DNA from: Bacillota bacterium | GTDB taxonomy: Bacteria; Bacillota; Clostridia; Clostridiales; Clostridiaceae | Length of the DNA stretch: 8,015 nucleotides | NCBI GenBank assembly: GCA_023435985.1 | Contig: JAEZKY010000268.1 | Location: 1 to 8,015, forward strand | Reading direction: 5' to 3' | Shown here: positions 5,960 through 8,015 of the stretch, piece after piece | Position numbering within the stretch: the stretch's first letter is position 1 | Layout of the letters: each line of letters begins with the position of its first letter | Position numbers and translations under genes: made by a program | Notes under the pieces: generated by a model | What the model was told of the DNA's origin: nothing | The model's database searches: none | What the model saw: only the letters and a program-made list of their open reading frames with translations

Positions 5960-5980
5960 AATTGATAATTATTATCAATT
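5960..5980. promoter_or_regulatory. Fur-box palindrome upstream of eno
   Basis: A perfect 21-base inverted repeat (10-1-10) centred on 5970. Its core, TGATAATTATTATCA (5963-5977), is identical to the 7-1-7 Fur consensus TGATAATnATTATCA known from B. subtilis. It differs from the PerR (TTATAATnATTATAA) and Zur forms at the outer positions. It lies just downstream of a TATAAT at 5988-5983, about where transcription of eno should begin, the position of a repressor operator. Confidence 0.65.
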
Positions 5981-5982
5981 TA

Positions 5983-6011
5983 ATTATAATATATTTCTGT
6001 CTTATATTAAA
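5983..6011 (-). promoter_or_regulatory. Possible eno promoter
   Basis: A consensus -10 TATAAT lies at 5988-5983. The 17-base-spaced -35 (6011-6006, TTTAAT) is weak. Other AT-rich -10-like hexamers lie further upstream, so the start is uncertain. The rest of the 240-base gap between eno and the kinase-like gene shows nothing I can identify. Confidence 0.4.
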
Positions 6012-6176
6012 GTATTTTTTTACTCACTATAATATTATTAGTAATTTTTTCTTGAATATTCATCAGCTTTACTTTTAAATCTATTTATTATCTTTTATTC
6101 TTAATATTATAAACAAATTTCTATATAACAAGGAGTAATATAAATTAATAATCACTAATGTTTCAAGTTTATGTTA

Positions 6177-6776
6177 TCATTCAAGAAATGATAAATACTC
6201 AGATTCACAATATCTTTTAAATTTCAATTCCCAAGCTACTGCTTTTCTCGAGTCTATTTTTCTTATTCCCTCAATAAAATCCTCTAAAACGCCTATCTTA
6301 TTTAATCCTTTCATTAAATGTCTTGGGTAATCAATCTTTTTACTATATGCTTTTTTAGGGTCTATTATCATAAGTTTCTCATTATTAGAAACATAAATGT
6401 CTTTACATCTAACATCTAATTTTTTGAATCTCAATTTTTTGAATTCTCCTAATAGTTCATATATATTTTTGATTAATTTTTCACTTAATCCATTTTCTTT
6501 TATATGTTTATCTAGTCTTTTACCGTCTACTAAATCCCTTATCACATACAAATTCCCTTTTTTATACAAATGTGGAAAGTACTTAGATCCATTTGTCCTC
6601 TCCAAAATACTTCCTTCATCATTACATACTTTCTTTCTTAAAAATATCTTAATTGCCTTTCTATTTGGTAATTCATAAACTATACCATTATGCCCTTCAC
6701 CTAAATAATTGGCTTCTCTAAATAGTTTTTCTGTAACTTCGTCAAAATCAGCGGAGTATGCAAAATTTTTTTTCAT
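6177..6776 (-). CDS. Small protein-kinase-fold protein, divergent Ser/Thr or RIO/Kdo-like kinase
   Basis: A 199-residue protein with a reduced kinase fold. Visible elements are a glycine-rich loop LGEGHNGIVYEL (25-36), the ATP-binding lysine in KAIKIF (K43), a hinge-like VIRDLVDGKRL (78-88), and KKLDVRCKDIYV (118-129) in place of HRDxKxxN, keeping the catalytic Asp (D121) but with Asn replaced by D126. MIIDPKKAY (136-144) stands for the DFG motif with D139. Domain length is well below a normal kinase (about 260), as in RIO/Kdo-type or aminoglycoside-phosphotransferase-like families. No membrane segment is seen. The start has only a weak TAGGG site. It lies alone between gpmI and eno with about 250 bases upstream, without a convincing promoter that I can name. 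Target is unknown; it may phosphorylate protein or a small molecule, or be a pseudokinase. Confidence 0.75.
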   Translation of the reverse strand: MKKNFAYSADFDEVTEKLFREANYLGEGHNGIVYELPNRKAIKIFLRKKVCNDEGSILERTNGSKYFPHLYKKGNLYVIRDLVDGKRLDKHIKENGLSEKLIKNIYELLGEFKKLRFKKLDVRCKDIYVSNNEKLMIIDPKKAYSKKIDYPRHLMKGLNKIGVLEDFIEGIRKIDSRKAVAWELKFKRYCESEYLSFLE

Positions 6777-6962
6777 ATTATCAACCCTAAATCTTTTTTA
6801 TAAGTATATTAATTTGCAATTTAGTTTATGCAATTTCACTTAAATGATTCCCTAAAATCCTGTAAATCTTTTCTTTTTTAAATATATTATTTAAACTAAA
6901 TTGTCTTAAAATGAATCAATATTGTATACTTTTGAGAATCTTATGTTATTTAATATTTAGAT

Positions 6963-7014
6963 ATAAAAAAGAAGAAGACTACCTTAAAAGAATCAATTCT
7001 TTTAAGGTAGTCTT
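6963..7014 (-). terminator. gpmI terminator
   Basis: A perfect 19-bp inverted repeat, 7014-6996 against 6993-6975, with a tiny loop, followed by CTTCTTTTTT. It starts 14 bases after the gpmI stop codon. This is the strongest terminator in the window and separates gpmI from the kinase-like gene. Confidence 0.92.
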
Positions 7015-7028
7015 GTATAGTAAATAAC

Positions 7029-8015
7029 TTATTTATTTACTATTAAATTTTCACCAGTCATTTCTGCAGGCACTTCAAGTCCTAATTGAATTAACATAGT
7101 TGGTGCGATATCAGCAAGTTTTCCATCATTTAATTTCTTACCTTCTGTATCATTTGCAACCCAAACAAAAGGAACTGGATGTGTAGTATGAGCTGTAAAT
7201 GGATTTCCTGTTGAAAAATCTATCATAGTTTCAGCATTACCATGATCGGCTGTAATAAATACGCATCCGTCTTTTTCCAAAATCTTATTTACGATATTTC
7301 CTACACATTCATCAACTGCTTCAATTGCTTTAACAGCAGCTTCAACAATACCTGTATGTCCTACCATATCAGGGTTAGCAAAATTTAAAATTATCATATC
7401 ATATTTGTCACTATCTAATCTGCTTAGCAGTTCTTCAGTTACTTCATATGCACTCATTTCTGGTTTCAAATCATAAGTTGCAACCTTTGGTGAAGGAATT
7501 ACTTTTCTATCTTCTCCTGGATTTTCTTTTTCTACTCCTCCATTAAAGAAGAAAGTAACGTGAGCATATTTTTCTGTTTCTGCAATTCTTAATTGATTTA
7601 AGCCTTTGCTGCTTACATATTCTCCAAGAGTATTAGTTAGAGTTTGAGGACTATATGCAACATGTACTCCTTCTAAAGTCTTATCATATTGTGTCATTGT
7701 TACAAAAGTAAGGCTTAAAGTTTCTCTCTTAAATCCTGCAAATTCTTTATCGTTAATTGCTCTTGTTATTTCTCTAGCTCTATCTGGTCTAAAATTAAAG
7801 AATACAACTGAATCACCATTTTTTATGTTTGCAATTGGGCTTCCATTTTCAGTTATTACTGTTGGTAATACAAACTCATCAGTTTTATTATCCTTATATG
7901 ATTTATCTATAGCTTCTACTGCACTAGCTGCAGTTTCACCTTCTCCTAAAACTAATGCATTATATGCAAGTTCAACTCTTTCCCATCTATTATCTCTATC
8001 CATTGCATAGTATCT
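7029..8015 (-). CDS. gpmI: 2,3-bisphosphoglycerate-independent phosphoglycerate mutase, C-terminal part, cut by the window edge
   Basis: The last 328 residues are present of a family about 510 residues long; the reading frame stays open to the right edge, beginning RYYAMDRDNRWERV, the conserved phosphotransferase-domain motif, so the true start is outside. The enzyme interconverts 3- and 2-phosphoglycerate using two metal ions (usually manganese). Visible motifs, numbered from the first visible residue, are FNFRPDRAREITRA (73-86, substrate arginines), FFFNGG (155-160), NPDMVGHTG with D216 and H220, TADHGNAE with D257 and H258, and AHTTHPVPF with H276. These are the metal ligands of the C-terminal side; those of the N-terminal side (phospho-acceptor Ser) are not seen. 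It feeds enolase, encoded two genes downstream. Confidence 0.97.
   Translation of the reverse strand, partial: RYYAMDRDNRWERVELAYNALVLGEGETAASAVEAIDKSYKDNKTDEFVLPTVITENGSPIANIKNGDSVVFFNFRPDRAREITRAINDKEFAGFKRETLSLTFVTMTQYDKTLEGVHVAYSPQTLTNTLGEYVSSKGLNQLRIAETEKYAHVTFFFNGGVEKENPGEDRKVIPSPKVATYDLKPEMSAYEVTEELLSRLDSDKYDMIILNFANPDMVGHTGIVEAAVKAIEAVDECVGNIVNKILEKDGCVFITADHGNAETMIDFSTGNPFTAHTTHPVPFVWVANDTEGKKLNDGKLADIAPTMLIQLGLEVPAEMTGENLIVNK

Noticed and set aside
6777..6962. Sporulation-sigma or vegetative promoter for the kinase-like gene
   Set aside because: Several TTGCAT/TATACT-like hexamers occur, but spacing is poor and AT-rich background gives many such matches; none is convincing.
1..8015. 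CRISPR arrays, insertion sequences, tRNA or rRNA genes
   Set aside because: No spaced direct repeats, transposase motifs, terminal inverted repeats or tRNA/rRNA-like sequences were seen on either strand.

Overview
The window is very AT-rich, with strong AGGAGG-type ribosome binding sites, U-tract hairpin terminators, a T-box leader and an enolase-SecG gene pair. This points to a low-GC Gram-positive anaerobe, most likely Clostridium in the strict sense (inference from composition and protein style; species not determined). Every supported gene lies on the minus strand, so the reading order runs from high to low coordinates.

Right half (housekeeping): the 3' part of gpmI (phosphoglycerate mutase) enters from the right edge and ends at a long terminator. 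It is followed by a small, divergent protein-kinase-fold gene, then eno (enolase) and secG (translocon subunit), each with its own terminator. The eno promoter region carries a perfect palindrome containing the canonical 15-base Fur box.

Left half (sulfur and redox): downstream of secG lies a separately promoted T-box leader. Its specifier reads UGC and its UGGA bulge matches the tRNA-Cys acceptor end, so it should sense cysteine starvation. It leads into a 50-residue YezD-family (DUF2292) gene. A second promoter and a second attenuator leader follow, with mutually exclusive antiterminator and terminator hairpins that I cannot assign to a known class. This leader precedes two overlapping genes for a nitrogenase component 1-like NifD/NifK pair. 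The NifD-like chain keeps the three P-cluster cysteines and the cysteine that binds the active-site cofactor in nitrogenase, but not the cofactor histidine; the NifK-like chain keeps three P-cluster cysteines. The last gene, running off the left edge, is the start of an O-acetylhomoserine sulfhydrylase (metY type), an enzyme family that can build methionine from methanethiol or homocysteine from sulfide.

Taken together, T-box(Cys)-yezD-attenuator-nifD-like-nifK-like-metY looks like a sulfur-acquisition cassette. By analogy with methylthio-alkane reductase (MarHDK), the nitrogenase-like enzyme may reductively cleave an organic sulfur compound and MetY may capture the released thiol or sulfide. 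This is inference: no NifH-like reductase gene is visible here, and the substrate cannot be read from the sequence.
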